From Vibrio sp. ED004 (GTDB taxonomy: Bacteria > Pseudomonadota > Gammaproteobacteria > Enterobacterales > Vibrionaceae): 64,000 bases of DNA. Below, one piece after another: positions 55,574 to 64,000 of this stretch. The stretch is taken from positions 3,162,001 through 3,226,000 of the forward strand of contig NZ_CP066149.1 of the NCBI RefSeq assembly GCF_023206395.1, written 5' to 3'. The number at the start of each line of letters is the position of its first letter. Within the stretch, counting starts at the first letter, position 1. Below the pieces are notes generated by a model, which was not told the DNA's origin, made no database searches, and saw nothing but the letters and a program-made list of their open reading frames with translations. Made by a program: the position numbers and the translations under genes.

Positions 55574-57076
55574 TTATGCAGGCTGAGCAACAAGGCTTTC
55601 TCGCTCGAGTTCGCTAGCGATGTTTTTGCCATCTTTATAGGTTGCCGCTATCGAAACAAACGCTTGTTCAACCGCCAGAAATGCGTCGACAACTTGCGGG
55701 TCAAAATGCGTCCCATTGCCGTCTAAGATGATCTGTTTAGCTTGCTCATGAGTAAAGGCTGGTTTGTAGACGCGCTTCGAAATGAGTGCATCATAAACAT
55801 CGGCTAATGCCATTAAACGGCCCGATAGTGGAATATCTTCACCAGACAGTTGATTTGGGTAGCCGCAGCCATTCCATTTTTCGTGGTGAGTCAGGGAAAT
55901 CTCTTTGGCCACTCTCAAGAAAGAGCTGCTTCCCAGTTGCTTCTCTGCAATAGATAAGGCTTCTGCGCCAATCGCTGGGTGACCTTTCATTATTTCAAAC
56001 TCTTCATCAGTCAATTTTCCCGGTTTCAATAACACGCTATCAGGAACACCAACCTTACCGACATCATGCAGTGGCGCAGACTTATAAAGTAGTTCGATAT
56101 AGTTTGGAGTTAACAGGGTAGAGTGTCTTTCAGACTTGCTAAGCTCCTGAGCGAGTACCTTAACGTATTCTTGAGTTCTAAGGATGTGTGCGCCTGTTTC
56201 ATTATCTCTCGATTCGGCAAGCGCAGATAGGCTGACAATCGCAACGTCGCGTGTGGTTTTCACTTCGTTTTGCGCCGTCTCTAGGCTATCTAGCATGGTG
56301 TTGGTCATTGAGGCCATTGAACCTAGCTCGTTGTAACCGAAAATAGGTAAGCGAACACCTTGCTCGCCATTGGTTACCTTGTTCAATGCGCACTCTTGGC
56401 TAAGCAGAATGCGTTTAATCAGCTTGCTCCACAGTGTCATGATGGTGATCGCGTAACCACCCAGTACTAACGCAAGATAAATAAACTCTTTAATCACACT
56501 GATCTTGCCTGTGCCATCGAGCAAACGATCTGGGTTGTGCTCTAGCCAGAAAATATCTTTAACAGCAATCATTGTTAACATGGTTGTGAGTGTCACTAAA
56601 AGCACCATCACCAAGCTAATCATCTGCTTTACCAGAGAGCTTCTTTCTCCAATCAATTGGAAATCAAACTGACCCGTCGCTTCCATCTTATCCATTTGAT
56701 TGAGCTTGGCGTTTAATTGAAGAATCGTTCCAGTAAAGAAACCAAATAAGCTCATGCCGAACAATACTTTCAAATTGCTATCAATGGTGAATTCGTAGCT
56801 TAGGTTGTAATAGAGCGCGAAAGGGACACTTGCAGCAAAAAACAGTAGGGTATCAAGCTGAGCAAACCGACCTTGTTTGACTAAAGTGTGTTGCGCTAAT
56901 AGGTAATGACGGACCAGCCAAAGTAAGACGAAGACAATACTAACTTGAGTAAAAATCTCTAAAGTCGTTAAGCTTTCGAGCATAGGGCATACTCTACTGC
57001 CATAAGTCCCAAATAGCACGCCAGCAATGAGATATAACTTAGTCGTTAGTGATTGATTGTAGTTCGTATTATCCAT
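55574..57076 (-). CDS. HD-GYP c-di-GMP phosphodiesterase
   Basis: This 500-residue inner-membrane enzyme has seven or more hydrophobic segments (about 12-220) carrying a sensor, a HAMP-like linker and a C-terminal HD-GYP domain. Catalytic marks are LHDVGKVGVPDSVLLKPGKL, HPAIGAEAL, LTHHEKWNGCGYPNQLSG and ALADVYDALISKRVYK, so the HD and GYP motifs are intact. It should hydrolyse c-di-GMP. The start at 57076 (MDNTNYNQS) has AAAGG eight bases ahead; the frame is open upstream to 57142. It would oppose GGDEF enzymes such as the one at 46985 (inference). Confidence 0.9.
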   Translation of the reverse strand: MDNTNYNQSLTTKLYLIAGVLFGTYGSRVCPMLESLTTLEIFTQVSIVFVLLWLVRHYLLAQHTLVKQGRFAQLDTLLFFAASVPFALYYNLSYEFTIDSNLKVLFGMSLFGFFTGTILQLNAKLNQMDKMEATGQFDFQLIGERSSLVKQMISLVMVLLVTLTTMLTMIAVKDIFWLEHNPDRLLDGTGKISVIKEFIYLALVLGGYAITIMTLWSKLIKRILLSQECALNKVTNGEQGVRLPIFGYNELGSMASMTNTMLDSLETAQNEVKTTRDVAIVSLSALAESRDNETGAHILRTQEYVKVLAQELSKSERHSTLLTPNYIELLYKSAPLHDVGKVGVPDSVLLKPGKLTDEEFEIMKGHPAIGAEALSIAEKQLGSSSFLRVAKEISLTHHEKWNGCGYPNQLSGEDIPLSGRLMALADVYDALISKRVYKPAFTHEQAKQIILDGNGTHFDPQVVDAFLAVEQAFVSIAATYKDGKNIASELERESLVAQPA

Positions 57077-57418
57077 CAATAAGCCTTTATTCTCAGGTTC
57101 AAAAATTTGTTTTTTAGATCTACATAACTTGTATAGATTCATGCAATTTTATAGATCTATACAACTTTACTGATTCACGATTTGTTGAATTACATGTAAT
57201 TTGTATAACTGATGTGAATAAGACCGGAAATTCTATCGATAGCTTTCGTGGATTGATACAAGAAAGTGGTTGGTGTTGGGTTTTTGTTAGCTAGGTGGGG
57301 ATTATTACAGCGTTATTATGAAGAGGTTTGAATAGCCTCGGTTGAGATACGAGGCTATTCCGTCGATGTGATTACTGGAATCGCGAGTGGCTAAGCTCGC
57401 GAAAGCCAGTACACCGAA
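57077..57418. other. Upstream region of the HD-GYP gene
   Basis: This 342-bp region holds the HD-GYP promoter and a cluster of TAGATCTATACAA-like elements at 57115-57164. No reading frame is recognised. Confidence 0.6.
57115..57164. promoter_or_regulatory. Cluster of three TAGATCTATACAA-type elements before the HD-GYP gene
   Basis: TAGATCTACATAA at 57115-57127, TTGTATAGATT at 57129-57139 (inverted) and TAGATCTATACAA at 57152-57164 are related 11-13-base sequences. The last two form a perfect 10-base inverted repeat, TTGTATAGAT/ATCTATACAA, with a 16-base spacer. They lie about 40-90 bp upstream of the start codon, as operators would. Confidence 0.45.
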
Positions 57419-57718
57419 TCACTTTTTCAGATTAATTTCAGCTTCAATTGAGCCTGTTTCAATCTCAGGGTGCGACGCCAATTTATCAGCTGCCCATTGG
57501 TTAATGTGTTTTAGAATTGCAGACACCGCGTGCTTTTCTGTTGGTGCTTGGTCTTGGTCTACATCGAGTTTCTGTTTTGGATGTGAGCCCGTTGCGTCTT
57601 CCGCAATGTGTAGCCAGTCTGGATGCCAGTAGTATGGTTGGCCGCTCGGTGTTGTCCAACTATGAACACCGTTTGACTCTCCTTTATAACTTAATTGGTC
57701 TGCTTCTATTTTTTTCAT
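57419..57718 (-). CDS. Small hypothetical protein
   Basis: This 99-residue protein starts MKKIEADQLSYKGESNG and has an aromatic stretch PYYWHPDWLHIAED and a C-terminal helix ending IEAEINLKK. There is no signal peptide or membrane segment. Codon content is like that of the neighbours, and it ends near a plausible small hairpin-free region. It is divergent from the MocR gene. No family is recognised. Confidence 0.6.
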   Translation of the reverse strand: MKKIEADQLSYKGESNGVHSWTTPSGQPYYWHPDWLHIAEDATGSHPKQKLDVDQDQAPTEKHAVSAILKHINQWAADKLASHPEIETGSIEAEINLKK

Positions 57719-57936
57719 TGTTATCTCGCATGTTTTTGGATTACATCAAATTATTGAGGCAGAAAGCCAACTTAGCTCCTGCCTTGGGTACAAACTTAGC
57801 AAAGCTTACAAAGTTATCTGTGAACCAATTCACACAATTATAGAAATTAGGTGCAATCATATGGATAGCAGCAATAGTTGATGGCGTTAGTGATAAAATC
57901 TCCGGCCAACAAAATTTCTCTAGGTAGTACAATTAG

Positions 57937-59340
57937 ATGGCGCGTTATGAAGAGCTTGCAAAGGATATTCGAACTCAGATCGCTAATAACACATGGCGTT
58001 CAGGAGAGAAGATCCCTTCTGTACGCATGAGTTGTCGCAATTACAACGTCAGCAATAGTACTGTCTTACAAGCCTACCAACTGCTTGAAAGTGAAGGTTG
58101 GATCATCGCTAAACCTCAGTCGGGTTATTTCGTGGCGCCAAGAGTGGATGGTGTTGATTATGATCTGCCATCAGCGCCTGAAAAGAAAGCCATCAACGAT
58201 CGCTTATTCGACTTCTTGAAATCTAGCTCTGCTGAGGGTGTGATTCCTTTTGGCTCAGCGTTCCCAGATCCAGACTTGTTCCCTTTACCGACTTTGACTC
58301 GTAACCTAGCCAGTGCTGGTAGGAAGATGACGGGGGCCAGTGTGATTAACAATCTGCCACCGGGAAGCGAATCTTTAAGAAGGCAGATAGCACAGCGTTA
58401 TCTACAGCAGGGCATTACGGTTAATCATCAAGATATTGTGATTACGTCAGGCGCGATGGAAGCGTTGAACTTGAGTCTACAAACGGTCACTAAATCTGGT
58501 GACAATGTGGTGATTGAGTCACCTGCGTTCTATGGAGCTTTGCAGGCTGTTGAGAGGTTAGGGCTTAACCCTATTGAAGTGGATGTTTGTCCAATTAAAG
58601 GACTGAATATCGAACAGTTTGAAAGTGCCTTAAAAACACAAGACGTGAAAGCGTGTTGGTTAATGACGACTTTCCAAAACCCGACTGGAACCAGCCTTAC
58701 GGAAGAAGCAAAGCGCCGCGTTGTTGAAATTGCCGAGCAATACAATACCTGTATTATTGAGGATGATGTTTATGGTGATCTTTATTACGAAGGGCATAAA
58801 CCTAAGCCACTTAAGGCCTTTGATAAGACCGATTCTGTTTTACTTTGTGGATCTTATTCAAAAAGCCTTTGCCCCGGCTATCGTGTCGGTTGGGTAGTCA
58901 ACACACGCTTCAACGATGCCATTCAAAAGCTTCAGCTTCTTTCTACGCTATCAAGCAGTACGCCTGTCCAGCTCGGTGTTGCCCACTTTCTCACTCATGA
59001 AAGCTACGACAATCACCTTCGTAAACTGCGTAAAAACCTGTTGCTCAGAAAAGAGCGCTTTATTAGTGTGCTTAAACAGTACTTCCCGCATTCCATCGAG
59101 ATTGAAGAGCCTGCCGGTGGTTACTTCATTTGGATTCGGTTCGCTCCCAAATTCGACAGTCAGCAATTCCATCAGTTAGCGATAGCCCAAGGCATCAGTG
59201 TTGCATCAGGAGACTTGTTTAGTGAAGAGGGCAGGGTAGACAACGCAATTCGGTTGAACTTCTCTTACGAGCTTACCGAAGAGAAAGAACAGGCGCTGAT
59301 CTTACTAGGCAAGCTTGCTCATCAACTTACGCACTCGTAA
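57937..59340 (+). CDS. MocR-type (GntR/aminotransferase) regulator
   Basis: This 467-residue protein has a GntR winged helix at about 1-70 (KIPSVRMSCRNYNVSNSTVL, then ESEGWIIAKPQSGYFV) fused to a class I/II PLP aminotransferase domain (TSGAMEALNLSLQTV, ESPAFYGALQAVERLG, PLP-Lys region LCGSYSKSLCPGYRVGW). MocR regulators use PLP or an aminated ligand to control genes of amino acid, vitamin B6 or transport pathways. Its target is not visible, but the small membrane-protein gene behind it has a direct repeat of the kind MocR proteins use. Confidence 0.9.
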   Translation: MARYEELAKDIRTQIANNTWRSGEKIPSVRMSCRNYNVSNSTVLQAYQLLESEGWIIAKPQSGYFVAPRVDGVDYDLPSAPEKKAINDRLFDFLKSSSAEGVIPFGSAFPDPDLFPLPTLTRNLASAGRKMTGASVINNLPPGSESLRRQIAQRYLQQGITVNHQDIVITSGAMEALNLSLQTVTKSGDNVVIESPAFYGALQAVERLGLNPIEVDVCPIKGLNIEQFESALKTQDVKACWLMTTFQNPTGTSLTEEAKRRVVEIAEQYNTCIIEDDVYGDLYYEGHKPKPLKAFDKTDSVLLCGSYSKSLCPGYRVGWVVNTRFNDAIQKLQLLSTLSSSTPVQLGVAHFLTHESYDNHLRKLRKNLLLRKERFISVLKQYFPHSIEIEEPAGGYFIWIRFAPKFDSQQFHQLAIAQGISVASGDLFSEEGRVDNAIRLNFSYELTEEKEQALILLGKLAHQLTHS

Positions 59341-59375
59341 AACCTTAAGTTGCCCATAAAAAAGAAAATGATTGC

Positions 59376-59408
59376 AACTGTACGGGTTGTTTGTGACGTA
59401 ACTGTACG
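59376..59408. promoter_or_regulatory. Direct repeat of AACTGTACG upstream of the small membrane protein gene
   Basis: AACTGTACG occurs at 59376-59384 and again at 59400-59408 (24-bp period) between the MocR stop and the small gene. Direct repeats are typical for MocR regulators, but the link is inference. Confidence 0.35.
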
Positions 59409-59467
59409 CCTTATAGAGCAGAGAGTTGTGATTCAATGACGGTAGACTAAATATTGGAGATACCGTT

Positions 59468-59674
59468 ATGTTGAAAATGACCATGGGAAACGAAGTTAAG
59501 CTAATCATCGTTGCTATTGTGTGTGCGCTTCTGCTTATTCTCGGGCACGTACTGCTGGCAAAAGCATTCGCTGATATGGCGTGGGCGGAATACACCACTG
59601 CCGCTATCCCATTCGTTATGATGGCAATCTGCGGTCTCGCAATAAAATACGCTATCGACCAAGATGTGGATTAG
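59468..59674 (+). CDS. Small two-helix membrane protein
   Basis: This 68-residue protein has two hydrophobic segments (about 10-31 and 41-60: VKLIIVAIVCALLLILGHVL, TTAAIPFVMMAICGLAIK). It ends with an acidic tail, DQDVD. GGAG lies eight bases before the ATG. It is followed by its own terminator, so it is probably a genuine single gene. Function is unknown. Confidence 0.7.
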   Translation: MLKMTMGNEVKLIIVAIVCALLLILGHVLLAKAFADMAWAEYTTAAIPFVMMAICGLAIKYAIDQDVD

Positions 59675-59743
59675 TCTTTGAATTACGAATCTCAGATGGT
59701 GGTACGCAGAAACAGCCGTCGTCTCGTTTTATTCCGAATATAA

Positions 59744-59770
59744 AAAAACCTCCGCATTGCGGAGGTTTTT
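59744..59770. terminator. Terminator between the small membrane protein gene and asnS
   Basis: AAAAACCTCCGC and GCGGAGGTTTTT form a 12-bp stem with a 3-base loop; it can act for both convergent genes. Confidence 0.92.
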
Positions 59771-59807
59771 ATTTGTTCTTAACTTTTAACTTCGATTACG
59801 TATCGAA

Positions 59808-61208
59808 TTAGAAGTTTGCAGAGCGTGGTGTACGTGGGAACGGGATAACGTCACGAACGTTGCCCATACCAGTTACGTAAGATACTAGACGCTCGAAGCC
59901 AAGGCCGAAACCAGCGTGTGGCACTGTGCCGTATTTACGTAGGTCGCGGTACCAGCTCATGTGCTCAGGGTCGATACCCATAGCAACCATGCGCTCGTCT
60001 AGAATGTCTAGACGCTCTTCACGTTGTGCACCACCGATGATTTCGCCGATGCCTGGTGCAAGTACGTCCATAGCTGCAACTGTTTTGCCGTCGTCGTTTA
60101 AGCGCATGTAGAAAGCTTTGATGTCTTTCGGGTAGTTTTTAACGATAACAGGCGCTTTAAAGTGCTCTTCAGCTAGGTAACGCTCATGCTCAGAAGACAT
60201 GTCGATGCCCCACTCAACGTCAAACTCAAATTTCTTACCAGAGTCTAGTAGGATTTGGATTGCGTCAGTGTAGTCAACTTGTGCGAAATCAGCGTCTACG
60301 AATTGCTCTAGACGAGTGATTGCTTGCTTGTCGATGCGAGAAGCGAAGAACTCAAGGTCGTCGCGGCGCTCTTCAAGAACAGCAGCGAAAACGTACTTAA
60401 GCATGTCTTCAGCCAGTTTCGCTACATCGTTAAGGTCTGCAAACGCAACTTCAGGCTCAACCATCCAGAACTCAGCTAGGTGGCGGCTTGTGTTTGAGTT
60501 TTCAGCACGGAACGTAGGACCGAACGTGTAAACCTTGCTTAGTGCACAAGCGTAAGCTTCAGCATTAAGTTGGCCAGATACTGTTAGGAACGTCTCTTTA
60601 CCGAAGAAATCTTCGTTGAAGTCTACGTCGCCTTTTTCAGTGCGTGGTAGGTTTTCCATGTCTAGCGTAGAAACACGGAACATTTCACCTGCGCCTTCTG
60701 CATCAGATGCAGTGATAAGCGGAGCTGAAGTCCAGAAGAAACCTTGCTCGTGGTAGAAACGGTGAATCGCTTGAGATAGGCAGTTACGTACACGTGCTAC
60801 TGCGCCGATCACGTTTGTACGTGGGCGTAGGTGAGCAACTTCACGAAGGTATTCGATAGAGTGACGTGTCTTAGCCATTGGGTAAGTGTCAGCGTCTTCA
60901 ACCCAACCAACAACTTTAACGTCAGTTGCTGCTAGTTCGAAGTCTTGACCTTTCGCAGGAGACTCAACAATCTTACCCGTTACTTCAACAGAGCAGCCAG
61001 TGGTTAGCTTTAATACTTCGTTTTCGTAATTATTAAGATTATTAGGAACCACGGCCTGAATCGGGTCGAAACAAGAGCCGTCATAAATGGCAAGGAAAGA
61101 GATTCCAGCTTTGGAATCACGACGTGAACGGATCCAGCCGCGAACAGTTACTTCACTGTCTACCGCTAGCTTGCCGCCAAGTACGTCTGTTACAGGCGCG
61201 TAAGTCAT
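59808..61208 (-). CDS. asnS: Asparaginyl-tRNA synthetase
   Basis: This 466-residue class II aminoacyl-tRNA synthetase has the same length as E. coli AsnS. The N-terminal OB-fold anticodon-binding domain ([20 protein letters not shown]) is followed by the catalytic core with motif 2 [21 protein letters not shown] and motif 3 [15 protein letters not shown]. It charges tRNA-Asn in the cytoplasm. The start at 61208 ([10 protein letters not shown]) matches the family; a start six codons upstream exists in frame. Confidence 0.96.
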   Translation of the reverse strand: MTYAPVTDVLGGKLAVDSEVTVRGWIRSRRDSKAGISFLAIYDGSCFDPIQAVVPNNLNNYENEVLKLTTGCSVEVTGKIVESPAKGQDFELAATDVKVVGWVEDADTYPMAKTRHSIEYLREVAHLRPRTNVIGAVARVRNCLSQAIHRFYHEQGFFWTSAPLITASDAEGAGEMFRVSTLDMENLPRTEKGDVDFNEDFFGKETFLTVSGQLNAEAYACALSKVYTFGPTFRAENSNTSRHLAEFWMVEPEVAFADLNDVAKLAEDMLKYVFAAVLEERRDDLEFFASRIDKQAITRLEQFVDADFAQVDYTDAIQILLDSGKKFEFDVEWGIDMSSEHERYLAEEHFKAPVIVKNYPKDIKAFYMRLNDDGKTVAAMDVLAPGIGEIIGGAQREERLDILDERMVAMGIDPEHMSWYRDLRKYGTVPHAGFGLGFERLVSYVTGMGNVRDVIPFPRTPRSANF

Positions 61209-61767
61209 GTTGATTTCATTCTCCATTGAGGGACAAATTCAACTTAAAGTCTCTGACATTGCCGCAAATAAACATACATCTGCACAATAAATAGCCGAAA
61301 CATTAAGTTGTATAAACTTTTTAAATCGATTGAACATATTACCTGTCATAACGACAGCTTCAACCTTTATTCTTGCTTGGTGAAAGAAATATTGTGTCTA
61401 CTGACGATAAAACCGTTTGAGGGTGTGTTTTTTGTTCGATCTTAGCGCGCGCCTTACTTTTTAACCTAATGTGGAGTATTGAATGAATAAGGTGTAATCG
61501 AAACCTTTGTTTTCAATAATGGGAGTGTGATTGCATCGATACTCGCTCTATATTGGCGCGGATTCAGTCATATTGGGCTTTATCATCTTCTTAATTCCCC
61601 ACTAAAACAACAAGAGGAGTTTAATATCTACGTGTTAATTACGCCGCCTTAACCCCTGCATTCTCTCTACACCCGCATTTTTCGAGCGCTCGCTCATTCA
61701 AGAAAAACAGTCGATCAAATTATGTCTGAACAAGGCAGGACTGGCTGTACAAGTAAAAGAGAATTAC
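61209..61767. other. Intergenic region between asnS and the SulP gene
   Basis: This 559-bp divergent region must contain both promoters. I see no coding sequence, strong hairpin or known regulatory motif. The segment 61640-61740 is more C-rich than the rest. Confidence 0.5.
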
Positions 61768-63258
61768 ATGCTTAATTATTTAATAAAACACTGGTTATCA
61801 AACGTTAAAGGAGATTCATTATCTGGGATTGTGGTCGCACTCGCATTGATCCCTGAAGCCATAGCATTTTCAATTATTGCAGGCGTTGACTCTAAAGTAG
61901 GGCTTTATGCCTCGTTCTGTATTTGTGTTGTCACTGCGTTGGTTGGCAGTCGTCCGGGAGTGATTTCCGGTGCTACAGGCGCGATGGCGCTATTAATGGT
62001 CACCTTAGTGAGAGAGCACGGATTAGAATATCTACTCGCAGCTTCATTTCTTGCTGGTGTCATTCAAATCGCGGCTGGGTATCTCAAGCTTGGTAACTTG
62101 ATGAATTTCGTTTCCAAATCGGTGATTACTGGATTTGTTAACGCGCTCGCCATCCTAATCTTCATGGCCCAGCTCCCTGAACTGATCAATGTCCCTTCAA
62201 GTGTTTGCGTATTAGTCGTTTTGGGTTTGGCGATCATTTATCTGCTTCCTTATTTTCCCAAGTTTGGTCGTGCAATACCTTCTCCATTGGTCGCGATTGT
62301 TACCCTGACAATCATTAGTTTGTTGTTCGGCTTAGATGTCAGAACGATTGGCGATATGGGCAAGCTTCCCGATTCACTGCCTGTGTTTTTGATTCCCAAT
62401 ATTCCATTCACGTTCGATACGCTTGCAACCATCCTTCCATATTCGATTGCTCTATCTCTGGTTGGCTTATTGGAATCCTTGATGACAGCGACCATAGTCG
62501 ATGATCTGACAGATACTGAAAGTAATAAAAACAATGAGTGTAAAGGGCAGGGTGTTGCGAACATCGTGGCTTCACTATTTGGTGGTATGGCGGGTTGTGC
62601 GATGATTGGTCAGTCGATCATTAACATTAAATCAGGCGGCTTAACCCGATTGTCCAGCATGATAGCCGGAGTTGTTTTGTTATTAATGGTGGTGTTTGTT
62701 TCGGATTGGTTAAAGCTGATACCGATGGCGGCTATAGTGTCTGTGATGATTATGGTTTCTATCGGTACATTCTCATGGCGTTCTATTGTCGAGCTTAAAG
62801 ACCACACACTTCCAACTAATGTAACCATGTTAGCGACCGTGGCGGTGGTGGTGTTTACCCATAACTTAGCGATAGGTGTCGCGGTTGGCGTGGTGTTATC
62901 GGCTCTGTTTTATGCACATGCCAGTAAATCCATGGTCTTTATATCCGATGAAGTCGTGACTAACGAACTGCACACTATCCACCGAGTAAAAGGGCATGTC
63001 TTTTTTGCTTCTTCAGATGCGTTTGTTGATCTATTTGATTATGACAACGCGACCTCTTTAGTGACCATCGATATATCGGATGCTTCGTTCCTAGATAACA
63101 CTTCGGTTGAGGCGCTTGATAAGGTCGTGTTTAAGTTCCGTAAAAAGGGCGCTTACGTTGAAGTCTCAGGAATGGATAGAGTGAGTGCGAATCTCATAGT
63201 CAAACACGCGATGTATCACAAGCATAAAGACTTAACCGCGGTTTCCATTACGCACTAG
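61768..63258 (+). CDS. SulP-family anion transporter with STAS domain
   Basis: This 496-residue inner-membrane protein has a SulP transport core of about 11-14 helices (GIVVALALIPEAIAFSIIAG, SRPGVISGATGAMALLMVTL) and a C-terminal STAS domain at about 395-490 (LVTIDISDASFLDNTSVEAL). Such proteins carry sulfate, bicarbonate or organic anions, usually with Na+ or H+; the substrate cannot be read. The STAS Ser/Thr region is intact (DNTSVEALDK). It is monocistronic with a strong terminator. Confidence 0.9.
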   Translation: MLNYLIKHWLSNVKGDSLSGIVVALALIPEAIAFSIIAGVDSKVGLYASFCICVVTALVGSRPGVISGATGAMALLMVTLVREHGLEYLLAASFLAGVIQIAAGYLKLGNLMNFVSKSVITGFVNALAILIFMAQLPELINVPSSVCVLVVLGLAIIYLLPYFPKFGRAIPSPLVAIVTLTIISLLFGLDVRTIGDMGKLPDSLPVFLIPNIPFTFDTLATILPYSIALSLVGLLESLMTATIVDDLTDTESNKNNECKGQGVANIVASLFGGMAGCAMIGQSIINIKSGGLTRLSSMIAGVVLLLMVVFVSDWLKLIPMAAIVSVMIMVSIGTFSWRSIVELKDHTLPTNVTMLATVAVVVFTHNLAIGVAVGVVLSALFYAHASKSMVFISDEVVTNELHTIHRVKGHVFFASSDAFVDLFDYDNATSLVTIDISDASFLDNTSVEALDKVVFKFRKKGAYVEVSGMDRVSANLIVKHAMYHKHKDLTAVSITH

Positions 63259-63308
63259 TCATGCTCTAAGGTTACGTGAACACCTTAATTAGACATAGCT
63301 AGGAAGAT

Positions 63309-63335
63309 AAAGCGCTCATGGTTGAGCGCTTTTTA
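63309..63335. terminator. Terminator between the SulP and chemoreceptor genes
   Basis: AAAGCGCTCA and TGAGCGCTTTTT form a stem with a 4-base loop, suitable for both convergent genes. Confidence 0.88.
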
Positions 63336-63346
63336 TTGTAGACGAT

Positions 63347-64000
63347 CTATGACTTCTTCTTTGTACTCGACAAAGTAAACTGATTAATCAGTGACTCAAG
63401 GTGATCGGACAGTTCTTCTAAGTCATTACTGATCCCACGAGTTTCACCAGCAGATTGCGACGTATTATCGGCATGAGAGGTAATGGTCTCAACTTTTTGC
63501 TGCACATCTTGGGTAGCGTGTGTGGTGGATTGCGTCTGTTGTTGAATATTCTGTGCGTGAGCTAGCACTTGTTCCATCTCTTCGACGACACCATTCATTT
63601 CAGTCGAAAGTGCATCGATATCTGTTGAGCTTTGATGTGCTTGTTCGCAAACATGGTCTGCCGAGTTTAATGACTCTTCGCTGCCTTGCTGGAACTGATG
63701 GATAATCGATTCGATACTGCCTGTTGCTTCTGCCGTTCTTGATGCTAGGTGACGAACTTCATCAGCAACCACAGCAAACCCACGACCTTGTTCTCCCGCA
63801 CGAGCTGCTTCAATCGCAGCATTTAATGCAAGAAGGCTGGTTTGGTCGGCAATGCCTCGAATCACGCTCAATATTGAAGATACCTCTCCGGTTTGCTCGT
63901 TGAGTGTCTGAATTTTGTGCTTAACTTCTTCAATGCTGGTCACTAGGTTCTTTATTTCACTGCTTGCATCATGAGCTTGGTTAGCACTTTTGCAGGCCAC
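63347..64000 (-). CDS. Methyl-accepting chemotaxis protein, C-terminal part only
   Basis: The frame runs off the right edge of the window, so only the last 217 residues are seen. They form the cytoplasmic signalling domain with the hairpin tip [21 protein letters not shown] and [19 protein letters not shown], as in all chemoreceptors of this class. Long coiled-coil helices follow, rich in Gln/Thr. The sensor and membrane parts lie beyond the window, so the ligand is unknown. It lacks the C-terminal CheR-binding pentapeptide (it ends SSTKKKS). Confidence 0.92.
   Translation of the reverse strand: MACKSANQAHDASSEIKNLVTSIEEVKHKIQTLNEQTGEVSSILSVIRGIADQTSLLALNAAIEAARAGEQGRGFAVVADEVRHLASRTAEATGSIESIIHQFQQGSEESLNSADHVCEQAHQSSTDIDALSTEMNGVVEEMEQVLAHAQNIQQQTQSTTHATQDVQQKVETITSHADNTSQSAGETRGISNDLEELSDHLESLINQFTLSSTKKKS

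Noticed and set aside
1..64000. CRISPR array, tRNA, rRNA, prophage or integron
   Set aside because: No regular spaced repeats of CRISPR type, no recognisable cloverleaf or rRNA sequence, and no phage structural or integrase genes were seen; the 42-bp arrays are head-to-tail without spacers.

Overview
The window looks like a stretch of the main chromosome of a Vibrio, most likely of the Splendidus/Harveyi side of the genus. Support comes from core genes with typical Vibrio versions (FabV enoyl reductase, PanP aspartate decarboxylase, TfoX competence regulator, HexR, YfaZ-type porin, tri-haem peroxidase) and from gene order that, from memory, parallels the V. cholerae blocks grxA-hexR-panP-tfoX-serC and aspC-HD-GYP-asnS. 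Base composition is even and moderately AT-rich. I see no prophage, integron, CRISPR array, rRNA or tRNA. The only mobile element is one decayed ISL3-type insertion sequence.

Layout. 0-10 kb: end of an LssY_C-domain gene, a VOC protein, a PepSY/response regulator/histidine kinase operon (minus), radD helicase (minus), rsuA, and a Bcr/CflA pump overlapping a DUF2913 gene. The ISL3 element sits in the T-tract of the DUF2913 terminator. 10-20 kb: an SDR/DUF2867 protein, a tri-haem cytochrome c peroxidase with an FNR-like site, a MATE pump, and an operon of ABC ATPase, FtsX-type permease and AttH/CrtC-type lipocalin. 20-30 kb: nhaA, a TolC/OmpA outer-membrane pair, psrA-fadE, fabV and ybjL. 30-45 kb: grxA, an iron alcohol dehydrogenase, hexR, panP, a LysO-type exporter, an HDOD protein, tfoX, a YfaZ porin, a kinase/regulator pair with a degenerate receiver domain, a DUF945 protein and serC. 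45-64 kb: a substrate-binding protein translationally coupled to a (frameshifted) GGDEF protein, an AraC regulator, a MOSC protein, an exonuclease with a cNMP-CBS-DUF294 protein, an outer-membrane barrel, aspC, an HD-GYP phosphodiesterase, a MocR regulator, asnS, a SulP transporter and the end of a chemotaxis receptor.

How the genes fit together. Fatty-acid turnover is represented by psrA-fadE and fabV; carbon and CoA metabolism by hexR, the alcohol dehydrogenase and panP; amino-acid supply by serC, aspC and asnS; c-di-GMP signalling by the GGDEF and HD-GYP proteins; redox defence by grxA and the peroxidase; natural transformation by tfoX.

The items most worth a second look are: a 42-bp tandem/dispersed repeat found 3' of genes at three loci; an IS insertion whose 8-bp duplication leaves a T-tract on both sides; a hairpin masking the tfoX ribosome binding site; a strong minus-strand terminator in the gene-free psrA-tolC gap that suggests an unannotated small RNA; a PsrA-like operator; the ABC/lipocalin operon; the pseudo-receiver kinase; and the G-run frameshift inside the GGDEF domain. 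All family calls were made by reading the sequence without database searches.
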